Assembly (NCBI RefSeq): GCF_036077095.1 | Contig: NZ_CP107960.1 | Span: 186,001 to 250,000 of the forward strand | Source of the DNA: Streptomyces sp. NBC_00376 | GTDB lineage: Bacteria; Actinomycetota; Actinomycetes; Streptomycetales; Streptomycetaceae | Direction: 5' to 3' | DNA length: 64,000 nucleotides | Part shown: piece after piece, positions 9,955 through 19,088 of the stretch | How the letters are laid out: each line of letters starts with the position of its first letter | How positions within the stretch are numbered: position 1 is the first letter of the stretch | Made by a program: the position numbers and the translations under genes | The notes under the pieces: generated by a model | The model's database searches: none | Seen by the model: only the letters and a program-made list of their open reading frames with translations | What the model was told of the DNA's origin: nothing

Positions 9955-10639
9955 CTGTGTTAAAACCCCAGGACGAGACTCCCTTTTGAAGGTCGCGTTG
10001 AATGATTCCGCGGCGGCGTTGTCCGCGCTGCTGCCCACTGCTGCTCTGGCGGACGCCGGCCCTGCGGCAGGCGTCGGCGAAGGCCCGGCTCGTGTACTGG
10101 GCCCCGTGATCGGTGTGCATCACTGCTCCGGCGAGGCTGCCGCGCGTCCGCTCGGCCGCGGCGAGGGCGTCGGTGGCGAGCTCTGTGCGCATGTGGTCGG
10201 CGATCGCCCACCCGGCCAGACGTCGTGAACAGAGATCGATGACGGTCGCGAGATAGCAGAACCTCCCGCTGCCGACGCTCAGGTAGGTGATGTCGCCGAC
10301 GTACTTCGCGTTCACCGCGGCCGCGGTGAAGTCGCGTCCGATCAGGTCCGGCGCCTTCGCCGCGGCCGGGTCCGCGACGGTGGTGCGGTTCCGACGCCGC
10401 AGGCGCACACCCTCAAGGCCCATGGCCCGCATGATCCGGGCGACACGCTTGTGATTGACCGTCTGACCGCCCTCGTCGCGGAGCTCGGCGGTGACTCTCG
10501 GGACTCCGTAGGTGCCGTCGGAGTTGCGATGGACCTTGCGTATCCGGGCCGCGAGCCGCTCATCGGCGGCCCCCACAGGGACTCCGTTCTCCTGGACCAT
10601 CAAGATCCAAGTCTCTCCGGTGTCCAAAAACCGGGGTCA
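9955..10639 (-). pseudogene. IS3-family element copy 2, both orfs truncated
   Basis: The outer end GTGTCC...CCGGGGTCA at 10620-10639 matches the left end of IS3 copy 1. orfA and the start of orfB are deleted: the leader runs directly into AADERLAARIRKVHRNSDGT. The core keeps the first two catalytic Asp residues (VGDITYL, HTDHGAQYTS). It then loses frame near 10070 through a five-base deletion relative to copy 1 and ends after FKRE at about 9960. It lies head to head with copy 3. Confidence 0.8.
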
Positions 10640-11448
10640 GGGCCCGGCGCCGCACCGCCGCGGACCGGGCCGCCCGCCAGGCGGTCGATGCCAGGCTCGC
10701 TGCCCGGATTCGGGCCGTGCACCGGGAATCGGACGGCACCTACGGCGTCCCCAGGATCACCGCCGAGCTCCGTAAGACGGGCGAGCGCGTCAACCACAAG
10801 CGGGTCGCGCGCGTGATGCGGAGCATCAATCTCGCAGGCGTGCGGCTGCGTCGCCGCCACCGCACCACGATCCCGGACCCGTCCGCGGCGAAGGCTCCGG
10901 ACCTGATCGGCCGCGACTTCACCGCGACCGCGCCGAACACGAAGTACGTCGGTGACATCACGTATCTCCCCGTGGACGGCGGGAGGTTCCTCTACCTGGC
11001 CACCGTCATCGACCTCGCCTCGCGCCGCCTCGTCGGCTGGGCGATCGCCGATCACATGCGGACCGATCTCGTCACCGACGCTCTGATCGCCGCGGAACGC
11101 ACCCGCGGCAGCCTGACCGGGGCGATCATGCATGTCGATCACGGGGCCCAGTACACGAGCCGGGCCTTCGCCGACGCCTGCCGCAGAGCCGGCGTCCATC
11201 AGTCCATGAGCGCGATCGGCTCCAGCGCGGACAACGCACTCGCGGAATCCTTCAACGCGACGTTCAAGCGCGAAACACTCCAGGGCCGCAAGCACTGGTC
11301 CAGCGAGCGCGAGGCCCGCCTCGACGCGTTCCGCTGGCTGCACCGCTACAACACAAGACGCCGTCACTCTCACCTCGGACACCGCAGCCCCATCGCCTAC
11401 GAAGCAGCACTCCGAGAAGCACCAACTACCCTGACCCAAGCCGCATAA
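10640..11448 (+). pseudogene. IS3-family orfB copy 3, 5'-truncated
   Basis: The frame is open from the junction with copy 2 (RRRTAADRAARQAVDARLA) through the intact integrase core: D in VGDITYLPV, D in HVDHGAQYTS, E in NALAESFNATFK, then YNTRRRHSHLG. It lacks the orfA and the first ~35 residues of orfB, removed where copy 2 inserted. It is a different IS3 type from copies 1 and 2 (about 80 percent alike by eye). Confidence 0.8.
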
Positions 11449-11482
11449 GCCGTTTCCAGGGGGCCTGAACAACCGTGCGGGT

Positions 11483-12349
11483 GGCGTTGTCACGTTGTTG
11501 GGTGTGTGGGTGTGTGGGTGTCTGATGGTGCGTCGAGGTGTGGTGGGGCCGGGTGCCGGCCTGGGCTCAGGCCGCGGTAAGTCGGCCGGTGACGCCGGTG
11601 ATTTGCTCCCAGGTGGTGAAGCGGATGGTCATTTCGGCTCGGTGTTCGGATGCGGTCATCAGGTGGCGTCGGGGCCGGAAGTGGGGTGAGATGCCGCTGA
11701 ACGCGGACAGGAACCGCTGGGCCCCGCCCACGCTGCGGAAGCCCTTCATGGCCCGTTCGCGTTGCTCGTCGGCTGGTGGCTGTTCTCGGCCCGGTTGTTC
11801 AATCCCTTGTGGGAGCGGTGCTCCACCGAGGGCATGACCTCGCGGTGGGCGGCGCCGTAGGAACGCAGCTTGTCGGTGACGACCACTCGCGGCACCCCGC
11901 CCGTCGGCGACATCAGCCTGCGGAAGAAGCGCCTGGCCGCGGCCGTGTCCCGCCGGTTCTGCACCAGGATGTCCACATTGCCGTCCTGGTCGACCACCCG
12001 CCACAGATACTTCTGCTCACCGTTGATCTTGATGAAGACCTCGTCCAGATGCCCCTTGCCCCCCGGCCGTGGCTGTCGGCGGCGCAGCGCGCTGGCGTAC
12101 GCCTGCCCGAACTTCAGACACCAGCGGCGCACGGTCTCGTGGGACACGATGACACCGCGCTCGAGCATCAGCTCCTCGACTTCACGGAAACTGAGCGGGA
12201 ACCGGAAGTACAGCCACACACCGTGCACGATGACCTCGACCGGGTACCGGTGCCCCCTGTACGACGGCGACACGCTCCCCACGGACGATCCCCCTCCACC
12301 ATGATCAACCCGAGGATCCTCCCACGCCACCCGCCAACGTGACAGCGCC
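11483..12349 (-). mobile_element. IS6-family element
   Basis: Imperfect 22-base terminal inverted repeats are visible: GGCGTTGTCACGTTGTTGGG at 11483 and its counterpart ending GACAGCGCC at 12349. The 867-base size fits IS6. No 8-base target duplication is seen at the borders, suggesting later rearrangement or formation by replicative cointegration. Confidence 0.7.
11567..12282 (-). pseudogene. IS6-family transposase with one frameshift
   Basis: It starts at a GTG (VGSVSPSYRGHRYPVEVI) and keeps the IS6 DDE residues: LDEVFIKINGE, VVTDKLRSYGAAH, NRAENSHQPT. One base is missing near 11772. The continuation RERAMKGFRSVGGAQRF through the stop at 11567 is therefore in another frame. Restoring one base gives a full IS6 transposase of about 238 residues. 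Confidence 0.85.
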
Positions 12350-12367
12350 CTGAGGAGCGATCGCGGG

Positions 12368-13150
12368 TCAAGGCATACGGACCGGAGCACCCAGCCGGTA
12401 GCCGTCGTCGGTGGAGAACTCTGCGGCGACGGCGAAGCGATCCGCTCGGACGAGTGTCTGCCGCCACTCGACCTGGCGTCGGCAGGTGTCGTGACCGAGT
12501 CTGTCGATCGCGAACAGCGCTGTGGACTCTGGGCAGTCGAGCAGGGTGCGCTCTCCGCGGCCGGGCGCGACGGCCCGAATGCGCTCCCAGCCGCCACTGA
12601 TGCGCGTGCCGCAGTGGCGTTCGAGCTCGTCATAGAGCGAGGTGTGGGTGAAGTCGACATCCAGGAGCGGGCGGGCCACGTCCGCAGGCAGCCACACGCG
12701 ATCGACGGCGAGCGGGTTCTCGTCGGCGAGACGGAGGCGTTCGAGGTAGACGAGCGGTGTGGATTCCTCAAGTCCCAGACGGGCAGCAATGACACCGTCG
12801 GCGCGCTGGTCGAGCACACGAACGACGCTGCGCTGGACTGCGCCGACCTCCTCGACAGACCGGAATAGGCTGTACGCCTCACCGACCTTCTGCTCCAGCG
12901 GGCGGCCGGCAGTGAACCGGGAGACCTTGCCGCGCCGGGCGGTGACGAGGCCGTCCGTACGAAGCTGACGGAGGGCCTCGCGAACTGTGTGCCGGCTCAC
13001 CTGGTACTCGACGACGAGGTCGTGCTCGCCGGGGAAGACGTCGCGGAACTCGCCGTCTTCGAGGCGGCGCAGCAGGTCGGCACGCAGCTGTGCCCACAGC
13101 GGTTTGCCCGCGGATCGGGTGAGGGGACGGGGATCGGGTCGGGAGGTCAC
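12368..13150 (-). CDS. GntR-family regulator with UTRA domain
   Basis: The protein has 260 residues from the GTG at 13150, which is preceded by AGGAGG six bases away. Residues about 15-82 form the winged helix (PGEHDLVVEYQVSRHTVREA). The rest is a UTRA ligand-binding domain of the HutC subfamily. A palindrome at 13199-13218, 50-70 bases before the start, matches two sites ahead of the sulfide oxidoreductase gene (17239-17324). This implies that it represses itself and the sulfide operon. The effector cannot be read from sequence; a sulfur species is plausible by context. Confidence 0.88.
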   Translation of the reverse strand: MTSRPDPRPLTRSAGKPLWAQLRADLLRRLEDGEFRDVFPGEHDLVVEYQVSRHTVREALRQLRTDGLVTARRGKVSRFTAGRPLEQKVGEAYSLFRSVEEVGAVQRSVVRVLDQRADGVIAARLGLEESTPLVYLERLRLADENPLAVDRVWLPADVARPLLDVDFTHTSLYDELERHCGTRISGGWERIRAVAPGRGERTLLDCPESTALFAIDRLGHDTCRRQVEWRQTLVRADRFAVAAEFSTDDGYRLGAPVRMP

Positions 13151-13198
13151 CGTTGCCCTCCTGGGGCTCGGGGGTCGGACGGATGCTACTGGCACAAG

Positions 13199-13218
13199 GT
13201 GAATGTTCGTACATTTAC
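13199..13218. promoter_or_regulatory. Predicted GntR operator 1 (autoregulatory)
   Basis: GTGAATGTTCGTACATTTAC is a near-palindrome that differs from the site at 17239 at three positions. It lies upstream of the GntR gene start. Confidence 0.65.
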
Positions 13219-13421
13219 AGGGGCGGCGCAAACCCGCGCTCACCGGTTCCCCCCGGGCAAAGGTGGTAGACCTGGCCCGCAGGGGTGCCGGCCCGACATG
13301 ACCGCGTTGTGTACGCCAAAGGTCGCGCGACGGGCTCGGATGCCCGTTGCTCAGGCGGCAGCCGATCAGCGTGGGCCGTCACCCGTCGCAGGGTGTACCA
13401 ACTGCGGCCGTGCGGGAAACC

Positions 13422-14381
13422 TCAGACGATCACGTCGATGAGCATGAACACAGCCATCGCGAGCAGCAGAGCGGCGAAAGTCCGTTGCAGGGCAGCGCCG
13501 GAGAGCTTGGCTGCCAGCCGCTTGCCGTCCCAGGCGCCGAGTACGGCGGCGCCCACGAACGGACCGAAAATCGCGAGGTCGAGGGACATTCCTCCGGCGG
13601 CTACGCGGGTGGCGAGGGACGCAACCGAGTTTATGAGGATGACCACGAGGCTGGTGCCGACGGCCGTCCGCATCGGCAGGCGGAGCACCGACACCAGGGC
13701 GGGTACGGCAAGGAAGCCGCCGCCGACACCCAGCAACCCGGTCACCGCACCCAGGCCGGCTCCGGCCGCTCCGGTGCGCAGGTACCCGGCCCGGCCGACA
13801 GTCCTCCCGTGGCTGTCGGCGGTGTCGGCGCCGCCCGCCTGTTCCGGCGTGTGACCGCCCGCACGCTGTGCGGTCACGCTGGTTCCGCCGGCTGCCCGGA
13901 CGACGGTCGCATCCGCAGGCCCGGGCGGGCCTGAGAGGGACGCGCCGGACCCCACCGCCGGCTCGGGTGCAGTGGCCTGCGAGGCCGCCTCGGACTCGGG
14001 GGCCTGGCGGGTGTGCACCGCGCGGAGACCGCGCAGCATCACCACGGCGGCGAAAGCGGCCAGGACGGCGAACGCAGTGGTCAGCACGGTCTGCGGGATG
14101 CGGTGGGCGAGCATGGACGCCCCGATGGCGGGTACCACGCCGGCCGCGGCGAACAGGACGCCGGTCCGCCAGCGGATGTTGCCGGTGCCGACGTGGCGGA
14201 CGAGGGCGATGACGGAGGTGACGGTGACGACGACCAGACTGGTGGTCCCCGCGTCGGCGGGTGCGACGCCCAGGAGATACACCAGGGCCGGGACCGCGAG
14301 CACACCCCCGCCACCGCCGAGCGCGCCGAGAGCCAGGCCGACCACGGCTCCGCAGAGCAGGGCGAGAATCAGCACGCTCAC
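13422..14381 (-). CDS. TauE/SafE-family sulfite/sulfur-anion exporter
   Basis: This 319-residue membrane permease of the TauE/SafE family has two repeated halves, each opening with a glycine-rich helix (LGALGGGGGVLAVPALVYLL; LLGVGGGFLAVPALVSVL). They are separated by an unusually long hydrophilic loop (about residues 125-205). Its GTG start overlaps the stop of the persulfide dioxygenase-rhodanese gene (GTGA), so they are co-translated. It probably exports sulfite or thiosulfate made by the operon. Confidence 0.88.
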   Translation of the reverse strand: MSVLILALLCGAVVGLALGALGGGGGVLAVPALVYLLGVAPADAGTTSLVVVTVTSVIALVRHVGTGNIRWRTGVLFAAAGVVPAIGASMLAHRIPQTVLTTAFAVLAAFAAVVMLRGLRAVHTRQAPESEAASQATAPEPAVGSGASLSGPPGPADATVVRAAGGTSVTAQRAGGHTPEQAGGADTADSHGRTVGRAGYLRTGAAGAGLGAVTGLLGVGGGFLAVPALVSVLRLPMRTAVGTSLVVILINSVASLATRVAAGGMSLDLAIFGPFVGAAVLGAWDGKRLAAKLSGAALQRTFAALLLAMAVFMLIDVIV

Positions 14382-15805
14382 GCCGGGACGCCACCCGGGG
14401 TCGTGTCGGCGGGGTACTCGACCTCACCGCGCCAGGCGGAGAAGCCGCCGCGCAGGTCGGTGGTGTCGAAGCCGCGGGCGCGCAGTACGGACGCGGCCAC
14501 CGATGAGCGATTGCCGCTCGCGCAGAACACGGTCAGCGGCTGGTCGGCCGGCAGTTCGCCCAGGCGGCCGACCAGTTCGGGCAGCGGGATGAGGCGAGCG
14601 CCGGGGATGGTGCCGCTTTCACGCACTTCGCCCGGGCCACGCACGTCCAGCAGCTCGAAGCCGTCCGCGTCCTTGGCGAGCCGGTCATCGAGGCCGGTGG
14701 CCTCCACGCGCACGGCGGCGGTCAGGTATTCGGCGCCGACGGCGTCAACCGGGGTCGTCAAGGCGCCGAGGACGCGGTCGAAGCCGATGCGGGCGAGCCG
14801 GTTGCGGGCCTCGCGCGCGGTGGCCGGGTCGCCGCCCAGGATGATGCTGTCCTGGGCGTCGAGCACCTCGCCGGCGAGCTCGGCGAAGCGCCCGCCGAGG
14901 GGGACGTTGACCGCGCCGGGCAAGTGGGCGGAGGCGAACGACTCCGGGTCCCGCGTGTCCAGGACGATGGCGCCGCGCGTCCGGGCGTCGAGGAAGGCGG
15001 CCGGGTCGAGGGAGACGACGTGGGTGTTTTCGTCCAGGACTGGACGGGCCTGGCGATTGCGCACGGATGTGAACGCGAAGTAGGCGGGCGCGGCGGGCTG
15101 GCCTTCGGTCACAACGGAGACGAACTCGCCCTCGGTCATGTCGGCCAGGGCGTAGTTGTTCAGACGCTGGTTGCCGATCGTGCAGCTCAGCTCGGTCGAG
15201 AGGTTCTTGCCGCAAGCCGAGCCGGCCCCGTGCGCCGGGTAGACACGTGTGTCGTCGGGGAGAGTGAGCAGGCGCTCCCGGGTGGAGTGGTACAGCGCGC
15301 GAGCCATGTCCTCGGCGGACCGGCCGCGGGCGCTGAGCAGGTCGGGACGGCCGACGTCGCCGATGAACAGCGTGTCTCCGGTGAGGACACCGTGGGGGAT
15401 GGCGTCGTCGGCATGTTCGCGCACGACGACGCAGATCGACTCGGGGGTGTGGCCAGGGGTATGCAGGATCTCCAGGTCGACCTCGCCGAGGCTGAGGTGC
15501 TCGCCGTCGTCCAGGGGGTCGGTGTCGAAGTCGAGCGTGCCGGCGGAGCCATAGGAGATGCGGGCGCCGGTGCGCTCGGCCAGCTCCAGGTGACCGGAGA
15601 GGAAGTCGGCGTGGATGTGGGTCTCGAGGACCCGCTCGATGGTCAGGCCGTGACGCTCGGCGGTGGAGATGTAGTCGTTGACATCGCGTTGCGGGTCGAC
15701 CACGACGGCCCGGCCGGTGGTGCGGTCGCCGACGAGGTACGAGGCGTGGGAGAGGCAGTCTAGGTAGAACTGCACGAAGACCAGCGGTCCGGTGTGGTTC
15801 GTCAT
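14378..15805 (-). CDS. Persulfide dioxygenase-like metallo-beta-lactamase with two rhodanese domains
   Basis: The protein has 475 residues from the ATG at 15805 (AGGAG upstream). The N-terminal half is an ETHE1-type metallo-beta-lactamase fold with THIHADFLSGH at 62-72, HTPGHTPES and the TGDTLFIGDVGRPDL metal-ligand loop. Such enzymes oxidise persulfides to sulfite. Two rhodanese domains follow. The first (IVLDTRDPESF) has GGDPATAREA where the active-site Cys should be, so it is probably inactive. The second has the loop VFCASGNRSS with the Cys intact. The protein acts between the sulfide oxidoreductase and the exporter. Confidence 0.9.
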   Translation of the reverse strand: MTNHTGPLVFVQFYLDCLSHASYLVGDRTTGRAVVVDPQRDVNDYISTAERHGLTIERVLETHIHADFLSGHLELAERTGARISYGSAGTLDFDTDPLDDGEHLSLGEVDLEILHTPGHTPESICVVVREHADDAIPHGVLTGDTLFIGDVGRPDLLSARGRSAEDMARALYHSTRERLLTLPDDTRVYPAHGAGSACGKNLSTELSCTIGNQRLNNYALADMTEGEFVSVVTEGQPAAPAYFAFTSVRNRQARPVLDENTHVVSLDPAAFLDARTRGAIVLDTRDPESFASAHLPGAVNVPLGGRFAELAGEVLDAQDSIILGGDPATAREARNRLARIGFDRVLGALTTPVDAVGAEYLTAAVRVEATGLDDRLAKDADGFELLDVRGPGEVRESGTIPGARLIPLPELVGRLGELPADQPLTVFCASGNRSSVAASVLRARGFDTTDLRGGFSAWRGEVEYPADTTPGGVPA

Positions 15806-16021
15806 GACGGGCTCCTGATGATGAGCGGTGACGGTGCGCCGGGGCATCGGGCCCGGGGCGCGGGTGACGAGGTCGGGCGAGCCGTGCGCCGTCTGTGCAG
15901 CGCGGCGACGGCAAGGTGGCCAGAAGCAGGGTGGCGATGTACGCCGAGGCCGGGACCGCGGGTGCGACCCGCCGGTTCTCCGGCCGGTGCGGCGGTCGGG
16001 TTCCCGCTTTCGGGCGTCGGA

Positions 16022-17221
16022 TCAAGCGAGCCCGCGGAGCATGAGGTTCCAGTAGAGGAACGGCAGGCCGCGCCGCTTGAGGTACCACATGTCGGTGCGT
16101 TCGCGGATGGTGTTGATCACCGGGATCGACGGGGTGGGCTGACCGCTGTAGTCGAACTCGGCGAGCAGCATCTTGTTGCGGGCCGTGGTCAGCGGGCATG
16201 AGGAGTAGCCGTGGTAGGCGGCGGTGGGTTCCCGGCCGTTCATCGAGGCGAGGAGATTCGCGACGACCACGGGCGCCTGCTTGCGCACGGCCGCGCCGGT
16301 CTTGGAGTTCGGGGACGATCCGACGTCTCCGAGGGCCCAGACATTGGGGTACCTGACATGTCGCATGGTGTGTTTGTCGATCTCGACGTAGCCGGCCGGG
16401 TCGTCTGCTCCGGCGAGCGGGCTGCGCTTGATCCATTCCGGGGCGCTCTGCGGTGGGACGAGGTGGGCCATGTCGTACGGCAGAGTCTTCCTGCCTCCGG
16501 TGCCCAGCTCGGTGACGACCACCTCGCGGGCCTCGGGACGCACCTCGGTGACTTCGCTTCCGTAGTGGACGTTGATGCCGTACCGGCGGACCACGTCATC
16601 GAGCACGCGCGCGAACTCCGGAACTCCGAAGATGGCGGCACCGGGTATCACGAGGTGGACGTCGATCTTGCCGAGGACACCCTGCTCCCGCCAGTAGTCG
16701 GCGGCGAGGTATGCGATCTTCTGCGGGGCACCGCCGCACTTGATGGCTCCCGTCGGCATGCTGAACACCGCGCTGCCCGAGCGGGTCCCGCGGATGAAGC
16801 GCCAGGTCGCGGGAGCAGTGTGCGGCAGGTAATTGCTCGACAGGCCGTCCTTGCCGAGCCCGGCCTCCAGGCCCGGCACCCGATCCCAGTCCAGCTGGAT
16901 GCCGGGGCAGACCACCAGGTGGTCATAGGAGACGGTGCCGGTGTCATCCAGCGTCACCGCCTGGGCCTCGGGGTCGATGGAGACCGCGGCGCGGTGGATC
17001 CACCGCACGCCCTTCGGCATCACGGTCTCCTGCGGGCGGACACTCTCCTTCAGCGGCGCTCGTCCGCCGCCTACCAGCGTCCACAACGGTTGGTAGTAGT
17101 GGTGAAGGCTCGGGTCGAGCACTGCGACGTCCTTTTCACCGGCGCGGCGGAGCCGAGCCGCGACCGAGATACCTGCGGTCCCGCCGCCGATGATCACGGT
17201 CCGGTGGTGCTGCTTGGTCAC
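16022..17221 (-). CDS. sqr: Sulfide:quinone oxidoreductase (type II, SQRDL-like)
   Basis: This 399-residue FAD enzyme oxidises sulfide and passes electrons to quinone at the membrane. The GTG at 17221 (GGAGGG eight bases upstream) is preferred. A start at 17284 would place the operator inside the coding region. VIIGGGTAGIS (9-19) binds FAD. The redox cysteines are C162 (KCGGAPQK) and C342 (YSSCPLTT), with C105 (VVCPGIQLD) nearby, matching the mitochondrial-like type. NVWALGDVGSSPNSKTGAA is the second FAD motif. It is first in the operon, with a 216-base gap to the next gene. Confidence 0.9.
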   Translation of the reverse strand: MTKQHHRTVIIGGGTAGISVAARLRRAGEKDVAVLDPSLHHYYQPLWTLVGGGRAPLKESVRPQETVMPKGVRWIHRAAVSIDPEAQAVTLDDTGTVSYDHLVVCPGIQLDWDRVPGLEAGLGKDGLSSNYLPHTAPATWRFIRGTRSGSAVFSMPTGAIKCGGAPQKIAYLAADYWREQGVLGKIDVHLVIPGAAIFGVPEFARVLDDVVRRYGINVHYGSEVTEVRPEAREVVVTELGTGGRKTLPYDMAHLVPPQSAPEWIKRSPLAGADDPAGYVEIDKHTMRHVRYPNVWALGDVGSSPNSKTGAAVRKQAPVVVANLLASMNGREPTAAYHGYSSCPLTTARNKMLLAEFDYSGQPTPSIPVINTIRERTDMWYLKRRGLPFLYWNLMLRGLA

Positions 17222-17238
17222 CAAGAGAACCCTCCGAT

Positions 17239-17258
17239 CAAATGTACGTACATTCACG
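17239..17258. promoter_or_regulatory. Predicted GntR operator 2 (sulfide operon)
   Basis: The core AATGTACGTACATT (17241-17254) is a perfect 14-base palindrome, 20-33 bases before the GTG start. It would overlap the promoter or leader of the sulfide oxidoreductase gene. Confidence 0.7.
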
Positions 17259-17304
17259 TTAGGTGGCCCGGCACCGACAAGCAAGCCGCCTTTGGAAGAA
17301 TCGC

Positions 17305-17326
17305 AGAAATTGTACGTACATTTAAG
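17305..17326. promoter_or_regulatory. Predicted GntR operator 3 (sulfide operon)
   Basis: AAATTGTACGTACATTTAA shares the TGTACGTACA core (17311-17320) with operator 2. The two centres are 68 bases apart, an arrangement that would suit cooperative binding or looping. Confidence 0.6.
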
Positions 17327-17883
17327 TCCGGCCTCAGCTGAGCGCCCCTCCGCCTCACGCGCGGCCGGGCCCCTCTTCTCCCTGGCCCGGGTGGCACGCC
17401 CCGCCCTGCAGCAAGGGTCTCCGCCGCAATCCAGTGCTCAGGCTTCCCAGCGGGAGACCTTCTCGCCGCCGAAGGCCATGTGTCCGTGGCCGAGCGCGGC
17501 AGCCGCTCGGCCACCGCCTTGGCGCAGGTGGCGAGGCTGCGGCCGCTGGAGGTCCGTACAGCCGCGAGCAGGCGCCGGGAGCGCACGCTCGTTGAACTGA
17601 ACGTAGCGGCAAGGACACGGGGCTGGGCCCCGCTGACCTGCCCGGCGGGCGGGAGGCAGCGCCGAGGCAACACCTGTTCCCCTTCCTCTCACGGCCGTCC
17701 GGCCGTTTCCTTTGAGTCAGCGCCCGACCGGGACCGCCGACCGGCGGCTTGCGTCCGCGCATCTGGCCCTCCGGATCCCGGACCGGACGTCGCAGAACTG
17801 GCCGGTGTCCTGGCAGTGTGTTTTGACCTGACGGATGAAGGGGCGATGAATCGCTTGCTCGTGCTGAAGCGATCGGTGGTCTC
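17327..17883. other. Degenerate stretch without a recognisable gene
   Basis: Several frames are open on both strands but none has a recognisable family or a coding-like start. It separates the sulfide operon promoter from gene fragments further right. Confidence 0.4.
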
Positions 17884-18001
17884 GGGCAGGGCAAGCTTGC
17901 TGGAGCCGATGAAGGTGAGGTCGTCGGTCAGACCTCGCTCGGCGAACGTGCTGTAGACGCGGGAAAAGCCCATCCGGAACGGCAGCAGGCCACCCTCCCG
18001 G
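17884..18001 (-). pseudogene. FMN-binding glutamate-synthase-like fragment
   Basis: About 40 residues (REGGLLPFRMGFSRVYSTF, then AERGLTDDLTFIGSSKLALP) match the TIM-barrel region of FMN-binding glutamate synthase-family proteins. Both flanks are unrelated, so only this short piece of a roughly 500-residue gene remains. Confidence 0.6.
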
Positions 18002-18204
18002 ATGGACCTGCTGCAGCCGGCGCAGCGAAGTATCCAGGTGGACCTCCTGATGGAAGCCGAGGTGCGGCTGCCCGCCGCAGTGGTGGCTGAGGCCGAGCGG
18101 GCGGCAGATTTGCTAGGGCGCATGGCCGCGGGACGGCCCCGGGTACGTCGCGCTGCGGAACTGCCACACGGAGTTCGTCGAGCGTTACTGCCTTCAGCTC
18201 GTCA

Positions 18205-18400
18205 GGGTGAGGCTGGGTGGTCGAGGGCCAGGCCGGTGCCGGCTATGAAGCCGTCGAGGGTGTCTGGCCGGTACTGAAGGCGTTTGAGCCGGGTGCGTAC
18301 GAGGACTTCGAGCCTGTCCAGGGCGACGACGGCGAGGTTTGCCAGGCTGCGTTTGACGTGCGCCCACACCCCCTCGACTTTCTCGCGCGCAACGACCTGC
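18205..18400 (-). pseudogene. IS630-family transposase C-terminal fragment
   Basis: The segment VEGVWAHVKRSLANLA followed by LKRLQYRPDTLDGFIAGTGL is the C-terminal end of an IS630-type DDE transposase, starting at the catalytic Glu. The rest of the element is missing. Confidence 0.65.
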
Positions 18401-18659
18401 TGTTGCTGTTCCTGGTGTCCTCCGCCCTTCCACACACGGACGACTACGTCGCCGTGAGGGAACGGCACCGACCGCTACCCCGCGCCTCCGACCTCGTAGT
18501 CCCGGCTGACGCACCGTCGAGCGAGTGGCGGTTGCTCCTGTCGGGGCTGCTGGTCGAGAAGCGCTTCGTGGAGTGACAGATCCTGAGCCTGACTCTGTCG
18601 GGGACTGTCAGGTGCAGGACTGCTCGACTTCCACGCTTCCACGGTTCGAAGCCATCTGG

Positions 18660-19075
18660 GCGGTGTTCGTCCCGCTGCTCACCAATCCCTTCGGCGTCTA
18701 CCTCGCACGGACCTTCGCCGAGGCGTCCGTACCCGACGAGGTACTTGAGGCGTCACGACTCGACGGGCCGGCGAACTGCGCACCTTCGTGAGGATCGCCC
18801 TGCCGGTGATGCTGCCCGGATTCGTCACCATCCTGCTGTTCCAGTTCGTCAGCATCTGGAACAACTTCTTCCTCCCTCTGGTGATGCTCACCGACCCCAA
18901 GCTGTTCCCCATGACCCTGGGGATCTACCAATGGGGCACCCGCGCACCCCAGTTCCCCGACTACAACCCCCTGGTCATCACCGGCTCCCTGCTCGCCGTG
19001 GTCCCCTTGATCGCGGCGTTCATCGTGCTGCAGCGTCAGTGGCGCAGCGGCCTGTCCGCCGGGAGCGTGAAGTGA
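18660..19075 (+). pseudogene. Carbohydrate ABC transporter permease (MalG-type) fragment
   Basis: Translation gives VFVPLLTNPFGVYLARTFAE, then VPDEVLEASRLDG, the EAA loop of sugar ABC permeases. A one-base deletion near 18766 shifts frame, after which RIALPVMLPGFVTILLFQF continues to the normal end (LQRQWRSGLSAGSVK). Only the C-terminal half is present. No solute-binding protein or first permease remains upstream. Confidence 0.75.
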
Positions 19076-19088
19076 CCGCCTTCGTACG

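Noticed and set aside
11500..11530. GGGTGTGTGGG repeats that could suggest a CRISPR or microsatellite
   Set aside because: Only three short irregular units, located at the inner edge of the IS6 terminal repeat; no spacers.
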